Shown: positions 25,330 through 37,619, numbered from the stretch's first letter. The stretch is DNA of 64,000 bases from Pseudomonas frederiksbergensis (GCF_035751725.1 NZ_CP142104.1:5022001-5086000); one strand, 5' to 3'. Translations and numbers: made by a program. The notes: generated from the letters alone by a model not told the origin.

Positions 25330-25767
25330 TTAAACCGCCTTGACCTCAAGAATTTCCACTTCGAAATTCAAGGTCTTGCCCGCCAATGGATGGTTGAAGT
25401 CCACGGTCACCTGGGCGTCGTCGAAAGCCTTTACCACACCCGGCAATTCGGTATTGGCCGCGTCGTTGAAAATCACCAGCAAGCCCTCGGACAACTCCAT
25501 GTCCTGGAATTGCGAGCGTGGCATGGTCTGCACGTTTTGCGGGTTGGGCTGACCAAAGGCGTTTTCCGGTGGCACGACCACGGTGCGCTTGTCGCCGGCC
25601 TTGAAACCGAAGATCGCCGCCTCGAAGCCCGGCAGCAGGTTCCCGTCGCCGACCTTGAACACCGCCGGTGCCTTGTCAAAGGTGCTGTCGACGGTGTCGC
25701 CGTTTTCCAAGTGCAGGGCGAAGTGAAGCTTCACTTCGGTGTTTTGAGCGATACGCTGCTCAGTCAT
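25330..25767 (-). CDS. fkpB: FKBP-type peptidyl-prolyl isomerase FkpB (SlpA)
   Basis: A 145-residue SlyD/FkpB-type prolyl isomerase with an IF (insert-in-flap) chaperone domain. Characteristic parts are HFALHLENGDTVDSTF, GDGNLLPGFEAAIFG and the insert segment VVPPENAFGQPNPQNV to FNHPLAGKTLNFEV. Unlike SlyD there is no histidine-rich metal-binding tail. It overlaps the lspA start by eight bases. Confidence 0.93.
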   Translation of the reverse strand: MTEQRIAQNTEVKLHFALHLENGDTVDSTFDKAPAVFKVGDGNLLPGFEAAIFGFKAGDKRTVVVPPENAFGQPNPQNVQTMPRSQFQDMELSEGLLVIFNDAANTELPGVVKAFDDAQVTVDFNHPLAGKTLNFEVEILEVKAV

Positions 25768-26272
25768 GGACGGCTTCTCCGGTTTTCTTGCTCTTGAACA
25801 TATCCAACGCGAGCATCACGGCGCCCACGCTGATGGCGCTGTCGGCAAAGTTGAACGCCGGGAAATACCAGCGGTTCTGCCAATGCACCAGGATGAAATC
25901 GATCACGTGCCCCAAGGCAACCCGGTCATAGAGATTGCCCAGCGCACCACCCAGGACCAAGGCCAGCGCCACGGCAAGCCAGGTTTCGTCACGCCCCAGG
26001 CGCTTGAGCCAGACCACCAGCACGGCGCTGACCACAATGGCGATCAGGGCGAACAGCCAACGCTGCCAGCCCGAACTGTCGGCCAGGAAACTGAACGCCG
26101 CGCCGGTGTTGTAGGCCAGAGTCCAGCTGAAGTAGTCGGGAATGACCACGATCTGCTGGTACATCGTCAACGCGTTCTCGAAGTAGTACTTGCTGGCCTG
26201 GTCGATGACCAGAACCAGCAAGCTCAACCAGAGCCAGCCCAACCGACCGAAACGGCCCGCTGCATTAGGCAT
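25760..26272 (-). CDS. lspA: Lipoprotein signal peptidase LspA
   Basis: LspA removes the signal peptides of prolipoproteins after lipid transfer. The 170-residue protein has four transmembrane helices. The catalytic aspartates are in [15 protein letters not shown] and FNFADSAI. Its substrates in this window would include BamD and the lipoprotein at 45796. It overlaps ileS upstream by eight bases. Confidence 0.96.
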   Translation of the reverse strand: MPNAAGRFGRLGWLWLSLLVLVIDQASKYYFENALTMYQQIVVIPDYFSWTLAYNTGAAFSFLADSSGWQRWLFALIAIVVSAVLVVWLKRLGRDETWLAVALALVLGGALGNLYDRVALGHVIDFILVHWQNRWYFPAFNFADSAISVGAVMLALDMFKSKKTGEAVHD

Positions 26273-29096
26273 AGTGGCGAACCTCGCCGCTGCCGCTGAT
26301 GTTGTCGACGCAACGACCGCAGATTTCCGGGTGCTCCGGATTCACGCCGACGTCTTCGCGGCAATGCCAGCAACGGGCGCACTTGGTGTGGTTCGACTTG
26401 ACGATCTTCAACTTCAAGCCGCTGACTTCAGTGGTCACCGCATCGGTCGGCGCCTGCACGAAAGGTGCAACGCTGGCGGTGGAGGTGATCAGCACGAAAC
26501 GCAGTTCGTTGCCCAGCTTGGCCAAGTCGGCGCTCAAGGCGTCTTCGGCATAGAGGGTCACTTCGGCCTGCAGGTTTCCGCCGACGGCCTTGGCCGCCCG
26601 CTGGATCTCCATTTCCTTGTTGACCGCCGCCTTGACCGCCATCACGCGGTCCCAATACGCACGGTCCAGCTCGAAGCCTTGCGGCAGTTCCGTCAGGCCT
26701 TCGTACCAGGTATTGAGCATCACCGACTCGTTGCGCTCGCCCGGCAGGTATTCCCACAGCTCATCGGCGGTGAACGCCAGGATCGGTGCGATCCAGCGCA
26801 CCAGCGCTTCGCTGATGTGGAACAGCGCGGTCTGGCACGAACGGCGCGCCTTGCTGTTGGCGCCGGTGGTGTACTGGCGATCCTTGATGATGTCGAGGTA
26901 GAAACCACCGAGTTCCTGCACGCAGAAGTTGTGGATCTTGGAGTAGACGTTCCAGAAGCGGTATTCGCCGTAGTGCTCCTGCAACTCGCGTTGCAGCAGC
27001 AAAGTACGATCCACGGCCCAGCGGTCCAGGGCGAGCATGTCTTCGGCCGGCAACAGGTCGGTGGCCGGGTTGAAGCCGGTCAGGTTCGAGAGCAGGAAGC
27101 GCGCGGTGTTACGGATGCGACGGTAAGCGTCCGCGCTGCGCTGCAGGATCTGCTCGGAAACGGCCATCTCGCCGGAATAGTCGGTGGACGCCACCCACAG
27201 GCGCATGATGTCGGCGCCCAGGGTGTCGTTGACTTTCTGCGGCGCGATCACGTTGCCCAGGGACTTGGACATCTTGCGGCCGGACTCGTCGACGGTGAAG
27301 CCGTGGGTCAGCAGCTCGCGGTACGGCGCGTGGTTGTCGATGGCGCAACCGGTCAGCAAGGACGAGTGGAACCAGCCACGGTGCTGGTCCGAACCTTCCA
27401 GGTACAGGTCGGCGCGTGGGCCGCTCTCGTGGCCCATCGGGTGCGAACCGCGCAGCACGTGCCAGTGGGTGGTGCCGGAGTCGAACCAGACGTCCAGGGT
27501 GTCGCTGATCTTGTCGTACAGCGGCGCTTCGTCGCCCAGCAGCTCGGCGGCGTCGAGCTTGAACCAGGCTTCGATGCCTTCGGCTTCGACGCGCTTGGCC
27601 ACGACTTCCATCAGTTCAACGGTGCGCGGGTGCAACTCGCCGCTTTCCTTGTTCAGGAAGAACGGGATCGGCACGCCCCAGTTGCGCTGGCGGGAGATGC
27701 ACCAGTCCGGACGGTTGGCGATCATCGAGTGCAGGCGCGCCTGGCCCCAGGCCGGCACGAACTGGGTCTCTTCGATGGCCTTGAGGGAGCGCTGGCGCAA
27801 GGTGTCGCCGCTGGAGGGCTGCTTGTCCATGCCGATGAACCACTGCGCGGTGGCGCGGTAGATCAGCGGGGTCTTGTGGCGCCAGCAGTGCATGTAGCTG
27901 TGTTCGATGACGGTGGTGTGCAGCAGCGCGCCGACTTCGGTCAGCTTGTCGACGATGGCCGGGTTGGCTTTCCAGATGAACTGGCCGCCAAAGAACTCCA
28001 GCGACGGCACGTACACGCCATTGCTCTGCACCGGGTTGAGGATGTCGTCGTTGACCATGCCGTATTTCTTGCACGTCACGAAGTCGTCGACGCCATAGGC
28101 CGGTGCGGAGTGAACCACGCCGGTGCCCGCACCCAGTTCTACGTAGTCGGCCAGGTACACCGGCGACAGACGGTCATAGAACGGATGGCGGAAATTGATC
28201 AGTTCCAGCGCCGAGCCCGGGGCGGTGGCGATCACCGAACCGTGGAGGTTGTAGCGGACCAGACAGGATTCGACCAGCTCTTCGGCCAGCACCAGCAGCT
28301 TGTCGCCGACGTCAACCAAGGCGTAGTTGAATTCAGGATGGACGTTCAGCGCCTGGTTGGCCGGAATGGTCCACGGCGTGGTGGTCCAGATCACGATCGA
28401 GGCGGGCTTGGCGAGCTTGCCCAGGCCGAACGCCGCGGCGAGCTTGTCTTCATCGGCGATCGGGAACGCGACGTCGATGGTCGAGGACTTTTTGTTCTCG
28501 TACTCGACTTCCGCCTCGGCCAGGGCCGAACCGCAATCGAAGCACCAGTTCACCGGCTTGAGGCCCTTGAACACGAAGCCGCCCTCGACGATTTTCGCCA
28601 GGGCACGGATTTCGCCGGCTTCGTTCTTGAAGTCCATGGTCTTGTACGGGTTGGCGAAGTCGCCCAGCACGCCGAGGCGGATGAATTCAGACTTCTGCCC
28701 TTCGATCTGCTCGGTGGCGTAGGCACGGCACAGCTCGCGGGTCTTGTCGGCGCCCAGGTTCTTGCCGTGGGTCACTTCGACCTTGTGCTCGATCGGCAGG
28801 CCGTGGCAATCCCAGCCCGGGACATACGGCGCGTCAAAGCCCGACAGGGTCTTGGAGCGGATGATCATGTCCTTGAGAATCTTGTTCAGCGCGTGACCGA
28901 TGTGGATGGTGCCGTTGGCATACGGAGGGCCGTCGTGCAGGACGAACTTCGGACGATCCTTGCCAATTTCGCGCAACTTTCCGTACAGGCCAATGCTGTC
29001 CCAACGCTGCAGAATCTGTGGTTCGCGCTGAGGCAGGCCGGCCTTCATTGGGAAGGCGGTGTCCGGAAGGTTTAGCGTGGCTTTATAGTCGGTCAT
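26265..29096 (-). CDS. ileS: Isoleucyl-tRNA synthetase IleS
   Basis: A 943-residue class I aminoacyl-tRNA synthetase. The ATP-binding HIGH motif occurs as [12 protein letters not shown] near residue 63 and KMSKSLGN near 605. The CP1 editing domain contains [18 protein letters not shown]. At the C-terminus a zinc finger has CARCWHCRE and CGRCVDN. The architecture with the C-terminal zinc finger is the common bacterial IleS1 type. It lies 13 bases downstream of ribF and overlaps lspA. Confidence 0.97.
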   Translation of the reverse strand: MTDYKATLNLPDTAFPMKAGLPQREPQILQRWDSIGLYGKLREIGKDRPKFVLHDGPPYANGTIHIGHALNKILKDMIIRSKTLSGFDAPYVPGWDCHGLPIEHKVEVTHGKNLGADKTRELCRAYATEQIEGQKSEFIRLGVLGDFANPYKTMDFKNEAGEIRALAKIVEGGFVFKGLKPVNWCFDCGSALAEAEVEYENKKSSTIDVAFPIADEDKLAAAFGLGKLAKPASIVIWTTTPWTIPANQALNVHPEFNYALVDVGDKLLVLAEELVESCLVRYNLHGSVIATAPGSALELINFRHPFYDRLSPVYLADYVELGAGTGVVHSAPAYGVDDFVTCKKYGMVNDDILNPVQSNGVYVPSLEFFGGQFIWKANPAIVDKLTEVGALLHTTVIEHSYMHCWRHKTPLIYRATAQWFIGMDKQPSSGDTLRQRSLKAIEETQFVPAWGQARLHSMIANRPDWCISRQRNWGVPIPFFLNKESGELHPRTVELMEVVAKRVEAEGIEAWFKLDAAELLGDEAPLYDKISDTLDVWFDSGTTHWHVLRGSHPMGHESGPRADLYLEGSDQHRGWFHSSLLTGCAIDNHAPYRELLTHGFTVDESGRKMSKSLGNVIAPQKVNDTLGADIMRLWVASTDYSGEMAVSEQILQRSADAYRRIRNTARFLLSNLTGFNPATDLLPAEDMLALDRWAVDRTLLLQRELQEHYGEYRFWNVYSKIHNFCVQELGGFYLDIIKDRQYTTGANSKARRSCQTALFHISEALVRWIAPILAFTADELWEYLPGERNESVMLNTWYEGLTELPQGFELDRAYWDRVMAVKAAVNKEMEIQRAAKAVGGNLQAEVTLYAEDALSADLAKLGNELRFVLITSTASVAPFVQAPTDAVTTEVSGLKLKIVKSNHTKCARCWHCREDVGVNPEHPEICGRCVDNISGSGEVRHYA

Positions 29097-29109
29097 TTAA
29101 GGCTCTTCA

Positions 29110-30048
29110 TTAGCGATTGGCGCTGGTTGCGACAAGGGCACGGGCGGCGGCGATATCTGCATGGATCGCCGTCTTGAGCGCCTCCAGAGAGGCAAAACGC
29201 TGCTCTTCACGCAGCTTCTGGTGGAAAACCACCGTCAAACGCCGGTCATACAGATCGCCGGCAAAATCCAGAATGTGTACTTCGAGATGGGCCTTGCCAT
29301 CTCCCTGCACCGTGGGGCGTACGCCGATATTGGCGACGCCGGGCCAGGTCTTGCCGTCGATGTCGACACTCACCAGGAATACCCCGGTCAGCGGCACGCG
29401 ACGTCGCTTGAGCTGCACGTTGGCCGTTGGCGTACCCAGTTGGCGCGCCAGCTTCTGCCCGTGCAGGATCCGCCCGGCAATCCGGTACGGGCGACCGAGC
29501 AAGCGCTCGGCCAATTCGAAGTCGGCCGCCGCCAAGGCATTGCGGACCTGGGTGCTGCTGACGCGCAAGCCATCCATCTCGACGGTCTGCGCCGCTTCGA
29601 CGGTAAACCCCTGGGCGATGCCGGCCTGTTGCAAATAATCAAAATCCCCGGCCCGGTCGCAACCGAAACGGAAATCGTCGCCAACTTCCAGATGCTTCAC
29701 GTCGAGACCATCCACCAGGATTGTGTCGACGAACTCGGCGGCACTGAGCTGGCTCAGGCGCTGGTTGAAAGCCAGGCAAAGGACCCGATCGACGCCTTCG
29801 GCGGCCAGCAGTTGCAGTTTGTCGCGTAACCGGGCCAGGCGGGCCGGGGCGGTGTCCGGGGCGAAAAATTCCCGTGGCTGCGGCTCGAAGATCACCACGC
29901 AGCTGGGCAGGCCCAACTCCAGCGCACGCTCGCGCAGCCGCGCCAGGATAGCCTGGTGGCCACGGTGGACACCGTCGAAGTTGCCAATAGTGGCGACACA
30001 GCCCCGATGTCGGGGACGCAGGTTGTGGAGGCCTCGAACCAGCTGCAT
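29110..30048 (-). CDS. ribF: Bifunctional riboflavin kinase/FAD synthetase RibF
   Basis: RibF phosphorylates riboflavin to FMN and adenylates it to FAD. The 312-residue protein has the N-terminal nucleotidyltransferase motif GNFDGVHRGHQ (about residues 22-32) and the C-terminal riboflavin kinase motif GTPTANVQL near 200. The start MQLVRGLHN was selected; a run of in-frame codons up to 30123 gives improbable extensions. It precedes ileS by 13 bases in the leftward operon. Confidence 0.94.
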   Translation of the reverse strand: MQLVRGLHNLRPRHRGCVATIGNFDGVHRGHQAILARLRERALELGLPSCVVIFEPQPREFFAPDTAPARLARLRDKLQLLAAEGVDRVLCLAFNQRLSQLSAAEFVDTILVDGLDVKHLEVGDDFRFGCDRAGDFDYLQQAGIAQGFTVEAAQTVEMDGLRVSSTQVRNALAAADFELAERLLGRPYRIAGRILHGQKLARQLGTPTANVQLKRRRVPLTGVFLVSVDIDGKTWPGVANIGVRPTVQGDGKAHLEVHILDFAGDLYDRRLTVVFHQKLREEQRFASLEALKTAIHADIAAARALVATSANR

Positions 30049-30178
30049 AACGCGCTTCTTGCTCATAAAGTGGCCGATTATAACCACACCCGGCGGTCGG
30101 TGACAGGCAACACCGTAACCCAAAGTGATCGAACCGACAAAACCGCCGTCGGGCCTGTGATCATGGATGAGCGCGCGC

Positions 30179-31717
30179 TCAGCTCAACGCCTTGCGGTTG
30201 AAGTCGCGCAAACGGAACCCCATCAGCAGCAGCATGCCGAAATATGCCACCACGCCCGCCACGACCAGCACGCCCAGGCGCAGGAAACGCTCAAGCATCT
30301 GCCCTTCGCCCCAAGCCGGCATGAAATGCATCCCCGCCAGCAACACCGCCGACATCACCGCCACGGCGACCAGCAGCTTGAAGCCGAACTTGCCCCAGCC
30401 CGGCAGTGGTTGATACATCTTCTGCTTGCGCAGCTGATAGAACAGCAGGCCGGCGTTGAGGCAGGCACCCGCGCTGATCGCCAGGGCCAGGCCGGCGTGG
30501 GCCAGGGGGCCGATAAGCAGCAGGTTGAACAGTTGCGTCATTACCAGGGTGAAGACCGCGATCTTCACCGGCGTGCGAATGTTCTGCTGGGCGTAGAAAC
30601 CCGGCGCCAGGACCTTGATCACGATGATTCCGAGCAGTCCCACCGAATAGGCGATCAACGCTCGCTGGGTCATCAATGCGTCAAAGGCATTGAACTGACC
30701 GTATTGGAACAGCGAAACCGTCAGCGGCTCGGCGAGAATCCCCAGCGCCAAGGCACAAGGCAGGACCAGCACGAAGCACAGGCGCAGCCCCCAGTCGAGG
30801 ATCCGCGAATACTCATGGCGATCCTGGCTGGCGTAGGTCTTGGCCAGGGTCGGCAGCAGGATCGTGCCCAGCGCCACGCCCAGTACGCCGGATGGCAATT
30901 CCATCAAGCGGTCGGCGTAATACATCCATGACACCGAACCGGCCACCAGGAACGAGGCAAATATGGTGTTGATGATCAGGGAAATCTGGCTCACCGAAAC
31001 GCCGAGAATGGCTGGCAACATCTGTTTCATGACCCGCCACACGCCGCTGTCGCGCAAGTTCAGCCGCGGCAGCACCAGCATGCCGATCTTCTTGAGGTGC
31101 GGCAGTTGATACAGCAACTGCGCCAGGCCACCCACCAATACCGCCCAACCCAGGGCCATTACCGGCGGATCGAAGTACGGCGTCAGGAACAACGCAAACA
31201 CGATCATGCTGACATTGAGCAGCGTCGGCACGAAGGCCGGCACGGAGAACCGGTTCCAGGTGTTGAGGATCGCCCCGGCCAGCGACGACAGGGATATCAG
31301 CAATATATAAGGAAAGGTCACCCGCAACAGATCGGAGGTGAGCTGGAATTTTTCCGGCGTATCGGTAAAGCCTGGCGCGGTGGCCCAGATCACCCAAGGT
31401 GCGGCAAGCATGCCGGCGGCCGTGACCAGCGCCAGCACCAGGGTCAGCAAACCCGTCACGTAGGCGATGAATGTGCGGGTCGCTTCGTCGCCCTTCTGGC
31501 TTTTATATTCCGCCAGGATCGGTACGAAGGCCTGGGAAAAGGCCCCTTCGGCAAAGATTCGCCGCAGCAGGTTGGGCAACTTGAACGCGATAAAGAAGGC
31601 GTCGGTGGCCATTCCGGCACCGAAGATCCGGGCAATCAGCGTATCGCGAACGAAACCCAGGATGCGGGAAAGCATCGTGATAGAGCTGACGGCAGCCAAC
31701 GATTTGAGCAGGTTCAT
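30179..31717 (-). CDS. murJ: Lipid II flippase MurJ (MviN)
   Basis: A 512-residue membrane protein of the MOP superfamily that flips lipid II across the inner membrane. There are about 14 transmembrane helices. Conserved MurJ residues are visible in [22 protein letters not shown] and [17 protein letters not shown] near the N-terminus. The gene lies 130 bases upstream of ribF and is divergent from rpsT, the usual Gammaproteobacterial arrangement. Confidence 0.95.
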   Translation of the reverse strand: MNLLKSLAAVSSITMLSRILGFVRDTLIARIFGAGMATDAFFIAFKLPNLLRRIFAEGAFSQAFVPILAEYKSQKGDEATRTFIAYVTGLLTLVLALVTAAGMLAAPWVIWATAPGFTDTPEKFQLTSDLLRVTFPYILLISLSSLAGAILNTWNRFSVPAFVPTLLNVSMIVFALFLTPYFDPPVMALGWAVLVGGLAQLLYQLPHLKKIGMLVLPRLNLRDSGVWRVMKQMLPAILGVSVSQISLIINTIFASFLVAGSVSWMYYADRLMELPSGVLGVALGTILLPTLAKTYASQDRHEYSRILDWGLRLCFVLVLPCALALGILAEPLTVSLFQYGQFNAFDALMTQRALIAYSVGLLGIIVIKVLAPGFYAQQNIRTPVKIAVFTLVMTQLFNLLLIGPLAHAGLALAISAGACLNAGLLFYQLRKQKMYQPLPGWGKFGFKLLVAVAVMSAVLLAGMHFMPAWGEGQMLERFLRLGVLVVAGVVAYFGMLLLMGFRLRDFNRKALS

Positions 31718-31889
31718 GAAAAGAGTTTTTGCCTGTCGATAAACAGCAGGCGAACAATGCGCCCACTTATGCGATACTCCGCGCCGCTAAACAGCACAGC
31801 GCCAAAGCCCGCGAGTTTACAGGTCGCACGCCGGAAAGAAATCATTCGGTGCGCCGCACCTGCCATTCAGCGGAACGTGTCACCCGCCC

Positions 31890-31918
31890 TTGACAAGACC
31901 TCAACTCATCGGCATGAT
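31890..31918 (+). promoter_or_regulatory. Sigma70 promoter of rpsT
   Basis: A perfect -35 TTGACA (31890-31895) and CATGAT (31913-31918) are 17 bases apart, 54 bases upstream of the rpsT start. The -10 matches four of six positions. Confidence 0.6.
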
Positions 31919-31971
31919 TCGCGGCCTATTTTGTTTGCTATTTCCTAAAAAGTCTTTCGAGGAGCTCGACG

Positions 31972-32250
31972 GTGGCCAACTCACCTTCCGCCAAAAAACG
32001 TGCAAAACAGGCTGAGAAGCGTCGCAGCCACAACGCCAGCCTGCGTTCCATGGTCCGTACCTACATCAAAAACGTAGTCAAGGCCATCGACGCAAAAGAC
32101 GCTGAAAAAGCACAAGCTGCTTACGTTCTGGCTGTGCCAGTTATCGACCGTATGGCCGATAAAGGCATCATCCACAAGAACAAGGCTGCTCGCCATAAGA
32201 GCCGCCTGAATGGCCACGTAAAGGCCTTGAACGTTGCCGCTGCTGCCTAA
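31972..32250 (+). CDS. rpsT: 30S ribosomal protein S20
   Basis: A 92-residue, lysine- and alanine-rich protein starting at GTG ([18 protein letters not shown]). It has the helical three-bundle pattern of S20 with [16 protein letters not shown] and [17 protein letters not shown]20 is an early-binding 30S subunit protein. The rare start codon GTG follows GAGGAGCTCGACG, a good ribosome site. It is monocistronic, followed by a strong terminator. Confidence 0.97.
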   Translation: MANSPSAKKRAKQAEKRRSHNASLRSMVRTYIKNVVKAIDAKDAEKAQAAYVLAVPVIDRMADKGIIHKNKAARHKSRLNGHVKALNVAAAA

Positions 32251-32264
32251 GCGACGCGCTCGTT

Positions 32265-32292
32265 AAAAAACCGACCTCAGGGTCGGTTTTTT
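32265..32292 (+). terminator. Terminator downstream of rpsT
   Basis: Stem CCGACC/GGTCGG (32271-32276, 32281-32286) with TCAG loop, extended by A6 and T6 flanks. The symmetric A/T flanks make it bidirectional, so it could also serve creA from the other side, although that gene ends 77 bases further on. Confidence 0.92.
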
Positions 32293-32328
32293 ATTGCCTG
32301 CGTTTTGTCCGCACATCGCAAAAAACTT

Positions 32329-32354
32329 TGGGAGCAAGCCTGCTCGCTTCCACA
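32329..32354. repeat. Single REP-like hairpin (GGGAGCAAGC family)
   Basis: TGGGAGCAAGC at 32329-32339 is followed by GCTCGCTTCCACA with partial pairing. It resembles half of the REPIN at 25210. It lies between rpsT and creA. Confidence 0.6.
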
Positions 32355-32368
32355 GTTTTTTGCGTAGG

Positions 32369-32833
32369 TTATTGAGCCCGTGCCCAAGGCAAGATCGGAA
32401 TCGCCGTCACCGCATTCTGCGGACTGCCCTCGATCACGCGATCACTGTAGACCAGGTACACCAGCGTATTGCGCTTCTTGTCGAGGAAACGCACCACCTG
32501 CATGGTCTTGAACACCAGCGAAGTGCGCTCACGGAACACCTCTTCGCCGTCCTTGAGCTCGCCTTTGAAGCTGATCGGTCCAACCTGCCGACAGGCGATG
32601 GATGCTTCGGCACGATCCTCGGCCAGCCCGAGACCACCTTTCACCCCACCCGTCTTGGCTCGCGACAGGTAACAGGTCACGCCATCGACCTTGGGATCAT
32701 CGAACGCCTCGACGACGATCCGGTCATTCGGCCCGACAAATTTGAAAACGGTCGATACCTGACCAATTTCCTCAGCCGAAGCCAGCAATGGCATCGCCAA
32801 CAGCAAGCCGATCAATCCTTTTGCCAAACCCAT
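32369..32833 (-). CDS. creA: CreA family periplasmic protein
   Basis: A 154-residue protein with an N-terminal signal sequence ([22 protein letters not shown]). Matches CreA family segments: [34 protein letters not shown], and SIACRQVG. Two cysteines probably form a disulfide. The function of CreA is not established. It is nine bases from the proB stop. Confidence 0.88.
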   Translation of the reverse strand: MGLAKGLIGLLLAMPLLASAEEIGQVSTVFKFVGPNDRIVVEAFDDPKVDGVTCYLSRAKTGGVKGGLGLAEDRAEASIACRQVGPISFKGELKDGEEVFRERTSLVFKTMQVVRFLDKKRNTLVYLVYSDRVIEGSPQNAVTAIPILPWARAQ

Positions 32834-32842
32834 GATTTTTCC

Positions 32843-33961
32843 TTAGACGAGGATCAGGTTGTCACGGTGAACCAGCTCAGGCTCCGCCATATAACCCAAC
32901 AGACCGACAATCGCATCAGACGACTGACCGATGATTTTCTGTGCTTCCAGCGCACTGTAATTGGCCAGGCCACGGGCGATCTCACGACCGTCCGGCGCCA
33001 CGCACACCACCATCTCACCCCGACGGAAACTGCCCTGGACCAGCTTCACCCCCACCGGCAGCAAGCTCTTGTTACCCTGCGACAAGGCCGACACCGCCCC
33101 GGCATCCAGCACCAACGTGCCACGGGTCTGCAGGTGCCCGGCCAGCCATTGCTTGCGCGCCGCCAGCATGCCGCGCTCAGGTGACAGCAAAGTACCGATA
33201 CGCTCGCCGGCCTTCAGGCGATCAAGCACCCGCTCCAACCGGCCGCCCACGATGATCGTATGCGCCCCGGAACGAGCCGCCAGGCGCGCCGCGCGCAACT
33301 TGGTCTGCATGCCGCCACGCCCCAGCGCACCGCCGGTGCCACCCGCCACAGCATCCAGCGCCGGGTCGTCGGCACGGGCCTCGTAGATCAGCTTGGCATC
33401 GGGATTGTTGCGCGGGTCGGCATCGAACATGCCGTCCCGGTCGGTGAGGATCACCAGCAAGTCCGCCTCCACCAGGTTCGCCACCAACGCAGCCAGCGTG
33501 TCGTTGTCGCCAAAACGGATCTCGTCGGTGACCACCGTGTCGTTTTCATTGATCACCGGAATGACTTTCAGCTCCACCAGCGCCCGCAACGTACTGCGGG
33601 CATTGAGGTAGCGCTTGCGGTCGGACAGGTCGTCATGGGTCAGCAGGATCTGCGCGGTATGGCGACCATGCTCGGCGAAGCTCGATTCCCAAGCCTGCAC
33701 CAAGCCCATCTGGCCGATGGCGGCGGCAGCCTGCAGCTCATGCATCGCGCTGGGTCGCGACGTCCAGCCCAGGCGACTCATGCCGGCGGCCACGGCCCCG
33801 GAAGAGACCAATACCAGCTCAACGCCAGCCTCATGCAAGGCCACCATCTGCTCGACCCACACCGCCATTGCCTGGCGATCCAGGCCTTTGCCATCCGCTG
33901 TCAGCAGTGCACTGCCGATCTTCACGACCCAGCGCTGCGCACCCGTCACCTTGCTCCGCAT
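32843..33961 (-). CDS. proB: Glutamate 5-kinase ProB
   Basis: ProB phosphorylates glutamate in the first step of proline synthesis. The 372-residue protein has an amino-acid kinase domain ([41 protein letters not shown]) and a C-terminal PUA domain from about 280. The start MRSKVTG at 33961 matches the family; an ATG immediately before it (33964) is an alternative. No proA partner is adjacent. Downstream of obg and a terminator, it is probably read from its own promoter. Confidence 0.95.
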   Translation of the reverse strand: MRSKVTGAQRWVVKIGSALLTADGKGLDRQAMAVWVEQMVALHEAGVELVLVSSGAVAAGMSRLGWTSRPSAMHELQAAAAIGQMGLVQAWESSFAEHGRHTAQILLTHDDLSDRKRYLNARSTLRALVELKVIPVINENDTVVTDEIRFGDNDTLAALVANLVEADLLVILTDRDGMFDADPRNNPDAKLIYEARADDPALDAVAGGTGGALGRGGMQTKLRAARLAARSGAHTIIVGGRLERVLDRLKAGERIGTLLSPERGMLAARKQWLAGHLQTRGTLVLDAGAVSALSQGNKSLLPVGVKLVQGSFRRGEMVVCVAPDGREIARGLANYSALEAQKIIGQSSDAIVGLLGYMAEPELVHRDNLILV

Positions 33962-34037
33962 CATCTTCAACCTTTGCCAGCGAACGGCGCGACCCAGCGC
34001 CGCCCATGGGATTATTCGTATTTGCGTTTTACAGATA

Positions 34038-34063
34038 CCAAAACGCCGCTCGATCGAGCGGCG
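34038..34063 (-). terminator. Terminator downstream of obg
   Basis: A 20-bp self-complementary hairpin CGCCGCTC-GATC-GAGCGGCG (34044-34063), followed on the minus strand by TTTTGG. It lies 99 bases after the obg stop and 82 bases before proB. Confidence 0.7.
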
Positions 34064-34115
34064 CCTTGGAAACCGGCTGGCTGCGATGATAACACCGCGC
34101 TGAAACACTTGAACC

Positions 34116-34139
34116 TGTGGGAACGAGCCCGCGCCCACA
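34116..34139. repeat. Short REP-like hairpin
   Basis: TGTGGGAACGAGCC and GCGCCCACA at 34116-34139 pair imperfectly. The arm resembles GTGGGAGCGAGC of the REPINs at 25210 and 59573. It is probably a degenerate copy. Confidence 0.5.
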
Positions 34140-34162
34140 GATCCGATTTCAACCGAGGAGCA

Positions 34163-35518
<1,356 letters not shown>

Positions 35519-35532
35519 TCACCCCACAAACG

Positions 35533-35562
35533 AAAAAGCCCCGTCGCAAGACAGGGCTTTTC
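35533..35562 (-). terminator. Terminator downstream of rpmA
   Basis: AAAAGCCCTGTC pairs with GACGGGGCTTTTT around TTGC on the minus strand, eight bp with one G-T pair, then a short T run. It lies in the 190-bp space between rpmA and obg and may separate the ribosomal pair from obg. Confidence 0.75.
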
Positions 35563-35576
35563 CAGCGATCTCGCAA

Positions 35577-35834
35577 TTAAGCTGCGACAACGCTCACGTA
35601 ACGGCGGTTGAACGCGCCCTTTACTTCGAACTTGATCACGCCTTCGATTTTAGCGAAGAGGGTGTGATCCTTACCCATGCCAACACCGTAACCGGCGTGG
35701 AATTGGGTGCCGCGCTGACGCACGATGATGTTGCCCGGAATGATTTTCTGGCCGCCATACATCTTCACGCCAAGGCGTTTGGCTTCTGAGTCGCGACCGT
35801 TACGGGTACTACCACCAGCTTTTTTGTGTGCCAT
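35577..35834 (-). CDS. rpmA: 50S ribosomal protein L27
   Basis: An 85-residue protein starting [20 protein letters not shown], the conserved L27 N-terminus that reaches the peptidyl transferase centre. It continues [15 protein letters not shown]. No N-terminal prepeptide is present. It follows rplU by 35 bases. Confidence 0.97.
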   Translation of the reverse strand: MAHKKAGGSTRNGRDSEAKRLGVKMYGGQKIIPGNIIVRQRGTQFHAGYGVGMGKDHTLFAKIEGVIKFEVKGAFNRRYVSVVAA

Positions 35835-35869
35835 GAGTTCAATTCTCCTAGTGAGGAATTAGGCTGAAA

Positions 35870-36184
35870 TTAAGCCTGAATACCGGTGATTTTGATCTCG
35901 GTGTACCACTGGCGGTGGCCCATGCGCTTCATGTGGTGCTTACGACGACGGAACTTGATGATGCGGACTTTATCGTGACGACCTTGGGAGATCACTTCAG
36001 CCACAACGGTAGCGCCAGCAACGACTGGAGCGCCGATATTCACGTCATCGCCATTGGCGACCAACAGAACGCGATCAAAAGTCACGGATTCGCCGGTAGC
36101 GATTTCCAGTTTTTCGATCTTCAGGTATTCACCTGGGGCGACCTTGTATTGCTTGCCACCAGTAACAATTACTGCGTACGACAT
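35870..36184 (-). CDS. rplU: 50S ribosomal protein L21
   Basis: A 104-residue protein ([20 protein letters not shown]) with the L21 signature [24 protein letters not shown], shown here in parts: [11 protein letters not shown] and [11 protein letters not shown]. The start at 36184 follows an AGAAATACC leader with a modest GAGAA ribosome site. It is the first gene of rplU-rpmA and is divergent from ispB. Confidence 0.97.
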   Translation of the reverse strand: MSYAVIVTGGKQYKVAPGEYLKIEKLEIATGESVTFDRVLLVANGDDVNIGAPVVAGATVVAEVISQGRHDKVRIIKFRRRKHHMKRMGHRQWYTEIKITGIQA

Positions 36185-36315
36185 GGTATTTCTCCGATAA
36201 TCCTGCTCACCCAGCGCTTTATAGGAAGAGGTATTGGCTGGCATGGCTGCATGGGCTGGAAGGCCCGGATGCAATTGCGTAAGGCAGGTGCTGCCCAGGA
36301 AGTTCAGGGTGCGCG

Positions 36316-36344
36316 ATTGTACGCAAGGCAACGGAGCCTTGCAA
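36316..36344 (-). promoter_or_regulatory. Sigma70 promoter of rplU
   Basis: On the minus strand TTGCAA (36344-36339) is 17 bases from TACAAT (36321-36316), followed by a CGCGC discriminator typical of ribosomal protein promoters. The leader before rplU is about 125 bases and contains no obvious second gene. Confidence 0.7.
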
Positions 36345-36500
36345 GTAGCCGCCAGACACTGTTAAAGCGTCGCGAGCGAAGGGAAGACAAGGAAAAAACA
36401 GGCGAGGAAGCGGAGTTTACAGGCTGTAAATGAGCATTCCGAGCCTGTTTTTGACGCAGGATTACCGAGCGCAGCAGCTTTAACAGGGTCTGGTCGCGCC

Positions 36501-36529
36501 TTGACACCTGCGGACGTGGGTCCTAGCAT
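36501..36529 (+). promoter_or_regulatory. Sigma70 promoter of ispB
   Basis: A perfect TTGACA (36501-36506) and TAGCAT (36524-36529) are 17 bases apart, 33 bases before the ispB ATG. The rest of the 36185-36561 gap contains an imperfect inverted repeat (AACAGGCG and CCTGTTTTTG region) but no gene. Confidence 0.68.
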
Positions 36530-36561
36530 GCCGCGCAACCCTTCTGGAGCGCCTGTCGCTG

Positions 36562-37530
36562 ATGCAACCCCAAGCTTTCTACCGCGCAGTGGCGGACGAT
36601 TTTAGTGCCGTCGACGGCATCATCAAGAAGCAGCTGACTTCCCGAGTGCCGCTGGTATCGAAAATCGGCGATTACATCACGTCGGCCGGTGGCAAGCGCC
36701 TGCGTCCATTACTGGTGCTGCTGTGCGGCAAGGCCCTGGGCCGCGAAGGCGACGACATGCGCCTGCTGGCCGCCACCATCGAGTTCCTGCACACCGCGAC
36801 CCTGCTGCACGACGACGTGGTCGACATGTCCGGCATGCGCCGTGGCCGCTCGACCGCCAACGCCATGTGGGGCAATGCCCCAAGCGTGCTGGTAGGCGAT
36901 TTCCTGTATTCACGCTCGTTCGAAATGATGGTCGAGCTGGGCTCGATGCCAGTGATGAAAATCCTGTCCCAGGCCACGCGCATCATTGCCGAAGGCGAAG
37001 TATTGCAGCTGTCCAAGGTGCGCGACGCCAGCACGACGGAAGAAACCTACATGGAAGTCATCCGCGGCAAGACCGCGATGCTCTTCGAAGCCTCGACCCA
37101 CAGCGCCGCGGCCCTGGCCGGCGCCACCGCCGAGCAGAGCGAAGCGCTGCGCACCTTCGGCGATCACCTGGGCGTCGCGTTCCAGTTGGTGGACGACCTG
37201 CTCGACTACAAGGGTGACGCCGAGACCCTGGGCAAGAATGTCGGTGACGACCTGGCCGAAGGCAAGCCGACCCTGCCGCTGATCTACACCATGCGCGAGG
37301 GCACGCCGGAACAGGCGGCGCTGGTCCGCCAGGCGATCCAGAAAGGCGGGATCGAAGACCTGGAAAGCATCCGTGTCGCAGTCGAAGCCTCCGGCTCGCT
37401 GGAGTACACCGCGAAACTGGCCCGTGACTACGTTGCCCGCGCGATCAAATGCCTCGATGCCCTGCCCGCCAGCGAATACCGCGACGCGCTGGTGGATCTG
37501 AGCGAGTTTGCGGTCGCCCGTACGCACTGA
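36562..37530 (+). CDS. ispB: Polyprenyl diphosphate synthase IspB
   Basis: A 322-residue trans-prenyltransferase that makes the octa- or nonaprenyl diphosphate side chain of ubiquinone. The two aspartate-rich motifs are LLHDDVVDMSGMRRGR near residue 85 and LVDDLLDYKGD near 213. GGKRLRPLL at residues 44-52 is also conserved. The chain length produced is probably nine isoprene units as in other pseudomonads, but this is inferred. It is single and divergent from rplU. Confidence 0.94.
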   Translation: MQPQAFYRAVADDFSAVDGIIKKQLTSRVPLVSKIGDYITSAGGKRLRPLLVLLCGKALGREGDDMRLLAATIEFLHTATLLHDDVVDMSGMRRGRSTANAMWGNAPSVLVGDFLYSRSFEMMVELGSMPVMKILSQATRIIAEGEVLQLSKVRDASTTEETYMEVIRGKTAMLFEASTHSAAALAGATAEQSEALRTFGDHLGVAFQLVDDLLDYKGDAETLGKNVGDDLAEGKPTLPLIYTMREGTPEQAALVRQAIQKGGIEDLESIRVAVEASGSLEYTAKLARDYVARAIKCLDALPASEYRDALVDLSEFAVARTH

Positions 37531-37556
37531 TCCTGGCCGATCAAGGCGATCTTTTA

Positions 37557-37582
37557 TGGCGAGGGAGCAAGCTTCCTCGCCA
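37557..37582. repeat. REP-like hairpin (GGCGAGG family)
   Basis: GGCGAGG (37558-37564) and CCTCGCC (37575-37581) around GAGCAAGCTT, 27 bases downstream of ispB. It is a short relative of the hairpin at 16352. On the plus strand there is no T run, so it is not a typical terminator. Confidence 0.7.
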
Positions 37583-37619
37583 CGGGACTGCGAACACCCA
37601 TCTCAGCAACAAAACCCTA

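Noticed and set aside
26190..29075. A 961-codon plus-strand open frame opposite ileS
   Set aside because: The minus strand encodes a complete IleS with HIGH, KMSKS and zinc-finger motifs; the long antisense frame is due to codon bias.
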